From the NCBI GenBank assembly GCA_030691265.1, contig JAUYET010000047.1:1-52696 (forward strand): a stretch of DNA of 52,696 bases, read 5' to 3'. Positions within the stretch are counted from its first letter, which is position 1, and the number at the start of each line of letters is the position of its first letter. The notes beneath the pieces were generated by a model. That model did not search any database and had not been told where the DNA came from. It worked only from the letters and a program-made list of their open reading frames with translations. This stretch comes from Pseudomonadota bacterium (lineage in GTDB: Bacteria; Pseudomonadota; Gammaproteobacteria; Burkholderiales; Thiobacillaceae). Shown in pieces: positions 15,549 to 22,825 of the stretch. The position numbers and the translations under genes are program-made.

Positions 15549-16601
15549 TCAGCCGTATTGCTTGCCAACCCATTCCCGATACGCGCCGCTCGCCACGTTT
15601 TCCACCCAGCCCATGTTGTCGAGATACCACTGCACGGTTTTGCGGATGCCGGTTTCAAATGTCTCGCTGGGTTTCCAACCTAACTCGCGGTGAATCTTGG
15701 TCGCGTCGATGGCGTAGCGGCGGTCGTGGCCGGGGCGGTCTTTGACGTAGGTGATCAGGCGCGTGGCAGAGCCTTCGGGGTCAGGCTGAAACTCATCGAG
15801 CAGGCCGCAGACGGTGTGGACGATGTCGAGATTGGGCATCTCGTTCCAGCCGCCGATGTTGTAGGTCTCACCCACCCTGCCCTTCTCCAGCACGACGCGG
15901 ATGGCGGCACAGTGGTCGGAGACGTACAGCCAGTCGCGCACGTTCATGCCATCGCCGTAGATCGGCAGCGGTTTGGCGCGCGTGGCGTTGAGGATCATCA
16001 GCGGGATCAGCTTCTCCGGGAACTGGTACGGCCCGTAGTTGTTGGAGCAGTTGGTGGTCAGCACCGGCAGGCCGTAGGTGTGGTGATAGGCGCGCACCAG
16101 ATGGTCGGACGAGGCCTTGCTGGCGGAATACGGGCTGTTCGGGGCGAACGGGGTTTCTTCGGTGAACGGTGCATCTTCCTTGCCCAGCGAACCATAGACT
16201 TCGTCGGTGGAGACGTGGAGGAAACGGAACGCGGCCTTGTCGGCGTCCGACAAGTTGTTCCAGTGGGCGCGCACTTCTTCGAGCAAGTGGAAAGTGCCGA
16301 CGATATTGGTCTGGATGAAATCTTCCGGGCCGTGGATGGAACGATCGACATGCGACTCGGCGGCGAAATTGACGATGGCGCGCGGCTGGTATTCGGCCAG
16401 CAGCTTGGCGATCAAGGCGCGGTCGCCGATGTCGCCCTGCACGAAGATGTGCCGCTCGTCACCCTTCAGGCTGGCCAGATTCTCCAGATTGCCCGCGTAA
16501 GTCAGTTTGTCGAGGTTGATGACCGGCTCGTGATGCTGCTTCAGCCAGTCCAGAACGAAATTCGCGCCGATGAAGCCGGCGCCGCCTGTTACCAAAATCA
16601 T
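15549..16601 (-). CDS. rfbB: dTDP-glucose 4,6-dehydratase
   Basis: 350 residues from ATG 16601, chosen because [19 protein letters not shown] is the family start. The SDR features are the GxxGxxG NAD site, the catalytic STDEVYG (Thr/Asp/Glu) and [10 protein letters not shown] (YxxxK), plus [20 protein letters not shown] and [12 protein letters not shown]. It converts dTDP-glucose to dTDP-4-keto-6-deoxyglucose. It is the first rfb gene in transcription order, separated from rfbA by the HigBA remnant. Confidence 0.96.
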   Translation of the reverse strand: MILVTGGAGFIGANFVLDWLKQHHEPVINLDKLTYAGNLENLASLKGDERHIFVQGDIGDRALIAKLLAEYQPRAIVNFAAESHVDRSIHGPEDFIQTNIVGTFHLLEEVRAHWNNLSDADKAAFRFLHVSTDEVYGSLGKEDAPFTEETPFAPNSPYSASKASSDHLVRAYHHTYGLPVLTTNCSNNYGPYQFPEKLIPLMILNATRAKPLPIYGDGMNVRDWLYVSDHCAAIRVVLEKGRVGETYNIGGWNEMPNLDIVHTVCGLLDEFQPDPEGSATRLITYVKDRPGHDRRYAIDATKIHRELGWKPSETFETGIRKTVQWYLDNMGWVENVASGAYREWVGKQYG

Positions 16602-16661
16602 CGCAATCTCCAAAAAACATCTCTTCGCCCTGTCGGGCAATGGAAAAAGACATTTGCTCGC

Positions 16662-17933
16662 TCAACGGCGAGCAGAAATAAAACTGTTTCTTTCAGCCAT
16701 TTTCACCAATTCATCGACTTCAGCCGCATGCGTCTGTCGGTAATTCAATGCAAGGGCTTGCTGCTGTGTCAACACTGATTCCAGGTTCGTCGAATCAAGC
16801 CTTATCCCGAGTTCCGGGTAAGGCGAACCTTCCGATAACACCTGTTCAAGAATCCGATCGCCCAACTCACGTTTGAAGTGCCCAGCCTCCCAATACCACT
16901 TGTTTATTGTTTTTTTGTCTCCCTTGGCTGGTACGCTGGATTCGGTATATTCGTTGAACAAACTGAAATCCCAGAGCGGAATGGGCGCCAGACCGGCAGA
17001 GATCGATTCCGTGTGCGCAACATGCACAACCGCTCGTTTCCAGTTTTCGAATACTTTCCCATGGCCGGTCAACTGAATTATTTCCAGTAGATGGGCGTGG
17101 TAGGGGTAGATCACCAAGCGCAGATTGATACCGTGTTGGCGACAAAGTTTGATCACGCGCCGCAAATCATCCAATGCGGGAGAAGTTGCCCCGCTGGCAT
17201 CGAAAATATCGTGCGGACGGTTTGAATATGCCTTGATGTTCTCGATATTTCTTTGCTGGAAAATGGCCCAATAACCTTCGTCTGCGGTGATCTTCGTGTA
17301 GTCGCGCATCGGATTGAATCCAAGCGAGGTCAAATCCGCTGAATACGGATTTTGCTGTGCCCGCAGGGTGGAAATGGAATCCAGCAAAGCGCCAAGCGTG
17401 AATGTCGCCTCAAATCCATCCCGTAATTGCTGAAGTCCGCGACTCGGGTTACGGCTGCCATCCGGATTTGCCAGCAAACGCGGATCCTTCTTGTCCACCA
17501 TGCCGCGGTTGGAATGCGTTGTGCGGTCTGTCAAAAAATCCATGAAATCGATGCCCCACACGATGACCTTGGGCGGATCACCCTTTTGCGCCTCAAGCAC
17601 ATGCTGCAAATACTGCAAAGTAGTGTGTGTTCCCGTGCCCGGCAGTGCCAGGTTGTAAACCGGGACAGCAGCGTCCGGCCAAGCAAAATGGGCTGGGTCA
17701 AAACCGACTTCAGCACGAGAGTTGCCAAGAATCAGACCGCTCGGTTGTACGCGCAGCACTTGATAAGCCTTGGTCATTGCGCCTTGCTCACCCGCGTGGG
17801 GTTTGATCTGATTTAGTCCCTTTGCATCGACCAGTCGGAAGATTCCATAGGGATCCACCACCAAATTGATCGCGGCGGTCGTTAGCAGCAACACACCCGT
17901 TGCAGCAAGCCAGATCGTCAGATAGCGCTTCAT
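16662..17933 (-). CDS. SGNH/AlgJ-DltD-like membrane-anchored protein, MBOAT partner
   Basis: 423 residues. One N-terminal TM anchor (residues 5-25), then DPYGIFRLV and the GNSRAEVGFDP block whose GNSR gives the nucleophile Ser seen in SGNH-type O-acetylation partners, then VIVWGIDFMDFLTD. It starts 9 bp after the MBOAT gene stop, the standard MBOAT-SGNH pairing in alginate, cellulose and O-antigen acylation. Most of the protein would be periplasmic. Likely role (inference): transfer of an acyl group delivered by the MBOAT protein onto an exported polysaccharide, perhaps the rhamnose-containing one made by the next genes. The exact family was not identified. Confidence 0.7.
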   Translation of the reverse strand: MKRYLTIWLAATGVLLLTTAAINLVVDPYGIFRLVDAKGLNQIKPHAGEQGAMTKAYQVLRVQPSGLILGNSRAEVGFDPAHFAWPDAAVPVYNLALPGTGTHTTLQYLQHVLEAQKGDPPKVIVWGIDFMDFLTDRTTHSNRGMVDKKDPRLLANPDGSRNPSRGLQQLRDGFEATFTLGALLDSISTLRAQQNPYSADLTSLGFNPMRDYTKITADEGYWAIFQQRNIENIKAYSNRPHDIFDASGATSPALDDLRRVIKLCRQHGINLRLVIYPYHAHLLEIIQLTGHGKVFENWKRAVVHVAHTESISAGLAPIPLWDFSLFNEYTESSVPAKGDKKTINKWYWEAGHFKRELGDRILEQVLSEGSPYPELGIRLDSTNLESVLTQQQALALNYRQTHAAEVDELVKMAERNSFISARR

Positions 17934-17942
17934 GACATGGCC

Positions 17943-19490
17943 TTAGAACTGAAAGTAAAGAAACTCACTGGGCTTCATCAGCGAGAGCAACCCCGCCGCC
18001 AGCAAGACCGCCATCAGTACCGCCCACACGCCTTGGGGCGCCCAAACCAAGCCACGCTCAGCAGATGCATCCGGGTTTGCCGACGCAGGCGGAAACCGAC
18101 GCATGATCTCCTGCGTATTTGGCGTCAAGAACACGACCGGCAACAAAGCCAATATCCACAGGTAATTGAACACGAAGTCGCGCCCGCCGCCCGGTGCAAA
18201 TGTCACCCCCACCTGCTCCAGCCAAGGCGAGATCGCACCCATTCGCAAGGCAATAGCCTCGGGTAGTGAAATGCCATTCAAGCCACTCATACCGCTCAGC
18301 ACTGAAAGCGCGCCGGAGAAAGATTCCGCCCTGAAGAAAACCCAGGCCACCACAACCGCCAGAAAAGTGAGCGCGACAGAGGCAATACGCCCGAGCCTGG
18401 AGGGCGCCACCCACCCCAAACGCTGCCGTATTGCAGACCAGGCCTGATGAATTACAAGATAAAGGCCATGCAACCCACCCCAAACCACAAAAGACCAGCC
18501 TGCTCCATGCCACAACCCGCCGAGCAGCATGGTGGCCATGAGATTGACATAACGTCGCGCCGGGCCTTTTCTATTCCCCCCCAAAGGGATGTACAGATAA
18601 TCGCGCAGGAAACGCGACAGAGTCATATGCCAACGCCGCCAAAACTCGGCAATGTTGGCGGCCTTGTAAGGAGAATTGAAGTTCAGAGGCAACTTCACGC
18701 CGATCATGTAAGAAAGGCCGATAGCCATATCCGAGTAACCGGAAAAATCGAAATAAAGCTGCAAGGTGTAAGCCAGCGCCCCACCCCATGCCTGAAAAAA
18801 CGAGAGCATTTCACCCGCTTCCGCTGCACTGAAGATAGGTGTCGCATAGGGCGCCACTCCATCTGCAAGCACCACCTTCTTGAACAGTCCCAACGCAAAG
18901 ATGGTCATGCCCACCGTAATGAATTCAGTATTGAAGCGATAGGTGGCAGCCCTTCCAAATTGCGGCATCATCTCCTTGTGATGCAGCACCGGCCCGGCGA
19001 TCAAGTGCGGAAAATAAGTTACAAACAGCACGTAATGGATGAAATCAAACTCTTTAGCCTCGCCACGCGCGGCATCTACCAGAAACGCAATCTGGGTAAA
19101 TGTGAAGAATGAGATACCAAGCGGAAGAATGATCTCTGCAAAACCATATGACATGCCGAATGCAGTGTTCAGCGTATCAATGAAAAAATTGGCGTACTTG
19201 AAATACGCCAATAGGCCCAGGTTGCACGCAATGCCGAATAGCAGCCAGCGTCTGCGGCGCAGAGATCCGATATCGCCGCCGCGCGCCAAACCATAACCAA
19301 CCAGATAATTGAACAGGATCGAGGCCAGCAACAATCCTACATAGGCCGGATTCCACCACCCATAGAAAAAAATCGAGCCAGCCGCCAGCCAGGCTGCGGC
19401 CAAGCGACGGCTATAGCGCCCAAGCCGGAAAAAAACAAACAGCAAAACCGGCAAAAACAGGAACAGAAACTCGATGGAGTTGAAAAGCAT
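17943..19490 (-). CDS. MBOAT O-acyltransferase (AlgI-like)
   Basis: 515 residues with about eleven TM helices. Hallmarks: FNSIEFLFLFLPV start, FFYGWWNPAYVGLLLASILFNYLVG, LYFDFSGYSDMAIGLSYMIGVKLPLNFNSPY, NIAEFWRRWHMTLSRFLRDYLYIPLGGNRKG and LLGGLWHGAGWSFVVWGGLHG with the conserved catalytic His. It moves acyl groups across the inner membrane for polysaccharide modification. It pairs with the SGNH-like gene directly downstream. Upstream is TIR element G and then galE. Confidence 0.93.
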   Translation of the reverse strand: MLFNSIEFLFLFLPVLLFVFFRLGRYSRRLAAAWLAAGSIFFYGWWNPAYVGLLLASILFNYLVGYGLARGGDIGSLRRRRWLLFGIACNLGLLAYFKYANFFIDTLNTAFGMSYGFAEIILPLGISFFTFTQIAFLVDAARGEAKEFDFIHYVLFVTYFPHLIAGPVLHHKEMMPQFGRAATYRFNTEFITVGMTIFALGLFKKVVLADGVAPYATPIFSAAEAGEMLSFFQAWGGALAYTLQLYFDFSGYSDMAIGLSYMIGVKLPLNFNSPYKAANIAEFWRRWHMTLSRFLRDYLYIPLGGNRKGPARRYVNLMATMLLGGLWHGAGWSFVVWGGLHGLYLVIHQAWSAIRQRLGWVAPSRLGRIASVALTFLAVVVAWVFFRAESFSGALSVLSGMSGLNGISLPEAIALRMGAISPWLEQVGVTFAPGGGRDFVFNYLWILALLPVVFLTPNTQEIMRRFPPASANPDASAERGLVWAPQGVWAVLMAVLLAAGLLSLMKPSEFLYFQF

Positions 19491-19535
19491 GGCTAAACGC
19501 TCTTGATTACTGCGTGTTGTAACTGTTCACAATCA

Positions 19536-19773
19536 ACCTTGAAACCGCAGTTGAACGCGCCCGAGTGCGGGGTTGGCGAGTCGGCTGGCAAGGCGCAACG
19601 ACGAGTCATGCCGAGGCATGGCGAGGAGGAGCAACGCAGCCAGACGGCTCGCCAACCCCGTAATCGGGCGCGTAGCGGACTCGCCCAAGCGGTGAACGTG
19701 ATCGAAGGCGCTAAACGTCGAGTACATGCAGGCCCCAAGAGGATGAAGAGCGGTCAACTGCGGTTTCAAGGTT
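19536..19773. repeat. TIR element G (238 bp)
   Basis: Perfect 20-bp terminal inverted repeats: AACCTTGAAACCGCAGTTGA (19536-19555) and its complement (19754-19773). The interior has inverted GGGGTTGGCGAG / CTCGCCAACCCC blocks and resembles, in reverse, the interior of element H at 45681-45918, which has the same length. No open frame of note; a miniature, non-autonomous element is likely. It fills most of the 326-bp gap between galE and the MBOAT gene. Confidence 0.85.
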
Positions 19774-19816
19774 CAAACATGACCTCGCCACTGAAAATCT
19801 GTAAGGCCCAACCACA

Positions 19817-20836
19817 TCAAGACGTGAATCCATGCGGATTCATCGACTGCCAGCGCCAGGTGTCCTCGCACATTTCATCCAGGCCATGCGTCGCCCGCCA
19901 GCCCAGTTCACGCGCCGCCAACGCGGGATCGGCGTAGCACTGGGCGATATCGCCGACGCGGCGCGGGCCGATTTTGTAAGGTACCGGCCGTTTGCTGGCG
20001 ACTTCGAACGCGCGCGCCATATCGAGCACGCTGTAACCCTGACCGGTGCCCAGATTCCAGATGCGCACGCCCGCACTTTCAGCCAGTTTTTCCACCGCCT
20101 TGATGTGGCCCAGCACCAGATCGACGACGTGGATGTAATCGCGCACGCCGGTACCGTCCGGAGTCGGGTAATCGTCGCCCCAGACATTGAGGAATTCGCG
20201 CCGGCCCACGGCCACCTGCGAGATATAGGGCATCAGGTTGTTGGGAATGCCGCGCGGGTCTTCGCCGATGCGGCCGCTCTTGTGCGCGCCGACCGGATTG
20301 AAATAGCGCAACAGGCCGATGTGCCAGGCCGGATCGGAAATCGCCACGTCTTGCAGAATTTTTTCGATGAACAGCTTGCTGGTGCCGTAGGGGTTGGTGG
20401 TGCCACCTACCGGAAAATCCTCGCGAATCGGCACGCTGGCCGGGTCACCGTAAACCGTGGCCGAGGAACTGAACACGATGGTCTTCACCCCCGCCGCCTG
20501 CATGGCCTCGAACAACGTGATGCTGCCGGCGATGTTGTTGTCGTAGTAGATCAGCGGTTTTTCCACCGACTCACCGACTGCTTTGAGGCCGGCGAAATGG
20601 ATCACCGCGTCGATGTCGTGATCGCGGAACAACTTGTCCAGCGTGGCGCGGTCGCGGATATCGCCTTCGACGAAGGGAAAATCCTGGCCGGTCAGTTCGC
20701 GCACCCGTTGCAGCGATTCCGGGCTGCTGTTGCACAGGTTGTCGAGTACGACGATGTCGTAACCGGCATTAAGGAATTCGACGCAGGCGTGCGAGCCGAT
20801 GTAACCCGCGCCGCCGGTGATCAGGATGGTTTTCAT
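19817..20836 (-). CDS. galE: UDP-glucose 4-epimerase
   Basis: 339 residues from ATG 20836 ([21 protein letters not shown]), the family start; an in-frame Met 8 codons upstream is less likely. It carries the NAD-binding GGAGYIGSH, the catalytic [10 protein letters not shown] and the [14 protein letters not shown] YxxxK pair, then [18 protein letters not shown]. It interconverts UDP-glucose and UDP-galactose for surface polysaccharides. Downstream is element G; upstream is an orphan copy of the purU 3' end. Confidence 0.96.
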   Translation of the reverse strand: MKTILITGGAGYIGSHACVEFLNAGYDIVVLDNLCNSSPESLQRVRELTGQDFPFVEGDIRDRATLDKLFRDHDIDAVIHFAGLKAVGESVEKPLIYYDNNIAGSITLFEAMQAAGVKTIVFSSSATVYGDPASVPIREDFPVGGTTNPYGTSKLFIEKILQDVAISDPAWHIGLLRYFNPVGAHKSGRIGEDPRGIPNNLMPYISQVAVGRREFLNVWGDDYPTPDGTGVRDYIHVVDLVLGHIKAVEKLAESAGVRIWNLGTGQGYSVLDMARAFEVASKRPVPYKIGPRRVGDIAQCYADPALAARELGWRATHGLDEMCEDTWRWQSMNPHGFTS

Positions 20837-20850
20837 GGTTGCTCGTCCTA

Positions 20851-20919
20851 GTTCAGTCAAAAACTACCGTCTTGTTGCCGTAGACCAGAATGCGGTTGTC
20901 GATATGCCAGCGCAGCGCG
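20851..20919 (-). repeat. Orphan copy of the purU 3' end
   Basis: About 69 bp matching 21668-21736 with four or so mismatches. Read on the minus strand it encodes [21 protein letters not shown] then stop, the last residues of PurU. With the intact purU 3' end it forms a direct repeat that brackets the HEPN/nucleotidyltransferase module. Confidence 0.85.
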
Positions 20920-20935
20920 CCTTCAGATGTTTCGG

Positions 20936-21328
20936 TCACGGGCGGATTTCCAAAACATTCTCCGCCCAGGACAGCACATTCATCACCATCTCCTCGGCCT
21001 CGATACGGCTGACCAGTGCGATGTCCTCGTCGTCATAGCGAAACAACACCGCATACGGGTTTAGCGCTGCCACTTCATCGGGCGGATAGGGCGTGTCCTC
21101 GCCATGCTCCAGCAGCGCAGCAGCCAGCGCCAACAAATTGTGAGAGCGTCCAAACGGCACGTTCTTCGCCGTCATCACTGCCTTGAAGGCCTTCTCGATG
21201 GCCTGTTGTGCATGAAACAACACGGAGGCATCGCGCAGATGAACAGCGGGAATCAGATAGACCAAGGTATCCCTGTCAGCCTGGGCGAGTCGCAACAGTT
21301 TCAGCGCCTCTTCAAGTGCGGGCGTCAT
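20936..21328 (-). CDS. HEPN-domain protein (PF05168-like)
   Basis: 130 residues from ATG 21328, overlapping the nucleotidyltransferase gene by 17 bp. Helical throughout, with the HEPN core FHAQQAIEKAFKAVMTAKNVPFGRSHNLLALAAALL. A clean R-x4-6-H ribonuclease motif is not visible (only R61-S-H63), so it may be a HEPN that acts by being AMPylated by its partner, or that has another active site. HEPN/MNT pairs are type VII-like toxin-antitoxin systems in which the nucleotidyltransferase modifies and silences the HEPN toxin. Gene order here is nucleotidyltransferase first, HEPN second. Confidence 0.8.
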   Translation of the reverse strand: MTPALEEALKLLRLAQADRDTLVYLIPAVHLRDASVLFHAQQAIEKAFKAVMTAKNVPFGRSHNLLALAAALLEHGEDTPYPPDEVAALNPYAVLFRYDDEDIALVSRIEAEEMVMNVLSWAENVLEIRP

Positions 21329-21644
21329 ACAGCACTTTTCCTTCATTCAATGCGTGATAAAGCAGCGTGCCTGGCACCTGGCCACGCCGCGCCACCTCCT
21401 GCTCGGAATACACCAGCACATCGACGCCGAGACCGAGATAACCGATGGAGCGCGTCAGTCTGAGCATTTCCTGCCCGCGATCCGCGACATCCTGCTCAAC
21501 GACAAGCAAATCGATATCGGATTGCGCATCTGCGTCACCGCGTGCGTAGGAGCCGAAAAGAATGATCCTCAGCGGCTGTGCAACAGACAGCACCCGTGCC
21601 ACGGCTGTTTGCAATATCTGAGCAGTCGTCATCGAAATGTGCAT
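21312..21644 (-). CDS. MNT-type nucleotidyltransferase (HEPN partner)
   Basis: 110 residues from ATG 21644 (an internal ATG at 21632 is also possible). The active-site stretch GSYARGDADAQSDIDLLVVE is the minimal nucleotidyltransferase GSxxRG...SDxDLxV motif with both catalytic Asp. A third acidic position is likely in GVDVLVY. Expected role: AMPylation of the neighbouring HEPN protein as antitoxin. The upstream end abuts the purU 3' end, and the module lies between two copies of that sequence. Confidence 0.85.
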   Translation of the reverse strand: MHISMTTAQILQTAVARVLSVAQPLRIILFGSYARGDADAQSDIDLLVVEQDVADRGQEMLRLTRSIGYLGLGVDVLVYSEQEVARRGQVPGTLLYHALNEGKVLYDART

Positions 21645-21667
21645 TGAATTGATTCCGTTCAGGCCAG

Positions 21668-21736
21668 GTTCAGTCAAAAACTACCGTCTTGTTGCCGTAC
21701 ACAAGTATGCGGTTGTCGATATGCCAGCGCACCGCG
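21668..21736 (-). repeat. Intact purU 3' end, second arm of the direct repeat
   Basis: Pairs with 20851-20919. This arm belongs to the intact purU gene; the two arms have identical polarity and enclose 20920-21667. Confidence 0.85.
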
Positions 21737-22524
21737 CGCGACAGCACCACTTTCTCCAGATCGGCGCCCTTCTGCACCAGATTATCCAGTTCGTCGCGAT
21801 GCGAAATGCGGGTCACGTCCTGCTCGATGATCGGGCCATCATCCAATATTTCTGTTACGTAATGGCTGGTCGCGCCGATCAGCTTGACGCCGCGCTCGAA
21901 CGCACGCTGATACGGTTTGGCGCCGTGGAACGCAGGCAAAAACGAATGGTGGATGTTGATGATGCGATTCGGGTAATGGCTCATGAACTCCGGCGACAGC
22001 ACCTGCATGTAACGCGCCAGCACGATGAAATCGACGTGATGCGCCGCCAGTAACGCGCGTTGCTGCGCCTCGGCTTCAGCCTTGTTTTCCTTGCTGACCT
22101 GGATGTGCTGAAACGGAATCTTGTACGCCGCTGCCAGCCAGTGCGTATCCGGGTGATTGCTGATGATCAGCGGGATATCGCAGTACAGCTCGCCGGCGTG
22201 ATGGCGGTAGAGCAGATCGGCCAGGCAATGGTCGTATTTGGAAACCAAGATCGCCATGCGCGGCTTGACGCTGGACAGCGACAGATTCCACTTCAGCGCA
22301 TGCGCGGCCGCGATGGGCGCAAACGCCGCGTCGAACTTGTGCAAGCCCAGCTCGAAGCCGTCCAGCGCCCATTCCACGCGCATCAGAAACAGGCCGGCCG
22401 TGCTGTCCTGGTGCTGATCGGCGTGCAGGATGTTGGCGTTATGTTGCAACAGGAAATTGGCGATGGCGGCGACCAGGCCCTTCTTGTCCGGGCAGGCGAT
22501 CAGGAGAACGGCGGTATTACGCAT
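21670..22524 (-). CDS. purU: Formyltetrahydrofolate deformylase
   Basis: 284 residues from ATG 22524, chosen because MRNTAVLLIACPDKKGLVAAIANFL is the ACT-domain start; in-frame codons upstream are non-family. The N-terminal ACT domain (to about residue 85) is followed by the formyltransferase-like fold with ILVSKYDHCLADLLYRH, the catalytic NIHHSFLPAFHGAKPY (Asn/His) and GATSHYVTEILDDGPIIEQDV (Asp). It releases formate for purine synthesis and balances folate pools. Its 3' end is duplicated 0.8 kb downstream. Confidence 0.95.
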   Translation of the reverse strand: MRNTAVLLIACPDKKGLVAAIANFLLQHNANILHADQHQDSTAGLFLMRVEWALDGFELGLHKFDAAFAPIAAAHALKWNLSLSSVKPRMAILVSKYDHCLADLLYRHHAGELYCDIPLIISNHPDTHWLAAAYKIPFQHIQVSKENKAEAEAQQRALLAAHHVDFIVLARYMQVLSPEFMSHYPNRIINIHHSFLPAFHGAKPYQRAFERGVKLIGATSHYVTEILDDGPIIEQDVTRISHRDELDNLVQKGADLEKVVLSRAVRWHIDNRILVYGNKTVVFD

Positions 22525-22582
22525 GTCGGTTGGCGCAGTGCAAAAAATGGCCGCCATGATACCGCGACGCCAATATGGAATC

Positions 22583-22680
22583 TGTGGATAAGTCGGCCTG
22601 CCTCGCTGCCATCCAGCCTGGGTTTTGACGCCGCCACGATTCACCGCTTGTAGACAACCCTGTGGATAGCTTGTGCATAA
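22583..22680 (+). promoter_or_regulatory. Cluster of DnaA boxes upstream of nrdA
   Basis: TGTGGATAA at 22583-22591 and TGTGCATAA at 22672-22680 match the DnaA box (TGTGNATAA in this orientation); TGTGGATAG at 22661-22669 has one mismatch and is 11 bp from the last. They sit just upstream of the nrdA -35. DnaA control of nrdAB is known in E. coli. Confidence 0.55.
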
Positions 22681-22688
22681 AAAAGCAG

Positions 22689-22753
22689 TTGACGGACCCG
22701 TCTCCGACACTAGAATTAGCGCCAGCAAGACGCAAAGACACTAGATTTAGTGT
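22689..22753 (+). promoter_or_regulatory. nrdA promoter with paired NrdR boxes
   Basis: TTGACG (22689-22694), 16-bp spacer, TAGAAT (22711-22716). NrdR-like boxes ACACTAGAATTAGCGC (22707-22722, imperfect) and ACACTAGATTTAGTGT (22738-22753, perfect dyad) are 31 bp apart, the three-turn spacing typical of NrdR sites, and the first overlaps the -10. Confidence 0.65.
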
Positions 22754-22825
22754 TTTCTAATAAACCAGCCGTAGGCAGCGCAGCACCGCACCGAGACTGG
22801 TACCAGACCTGAAGGAGACGCACCC

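Noticed and set aside
19501-19937. A 144-codon plus-strand frame at the galE-MBOAT gap
   Set aside because: It is made of repeat element G plus antisense galE.
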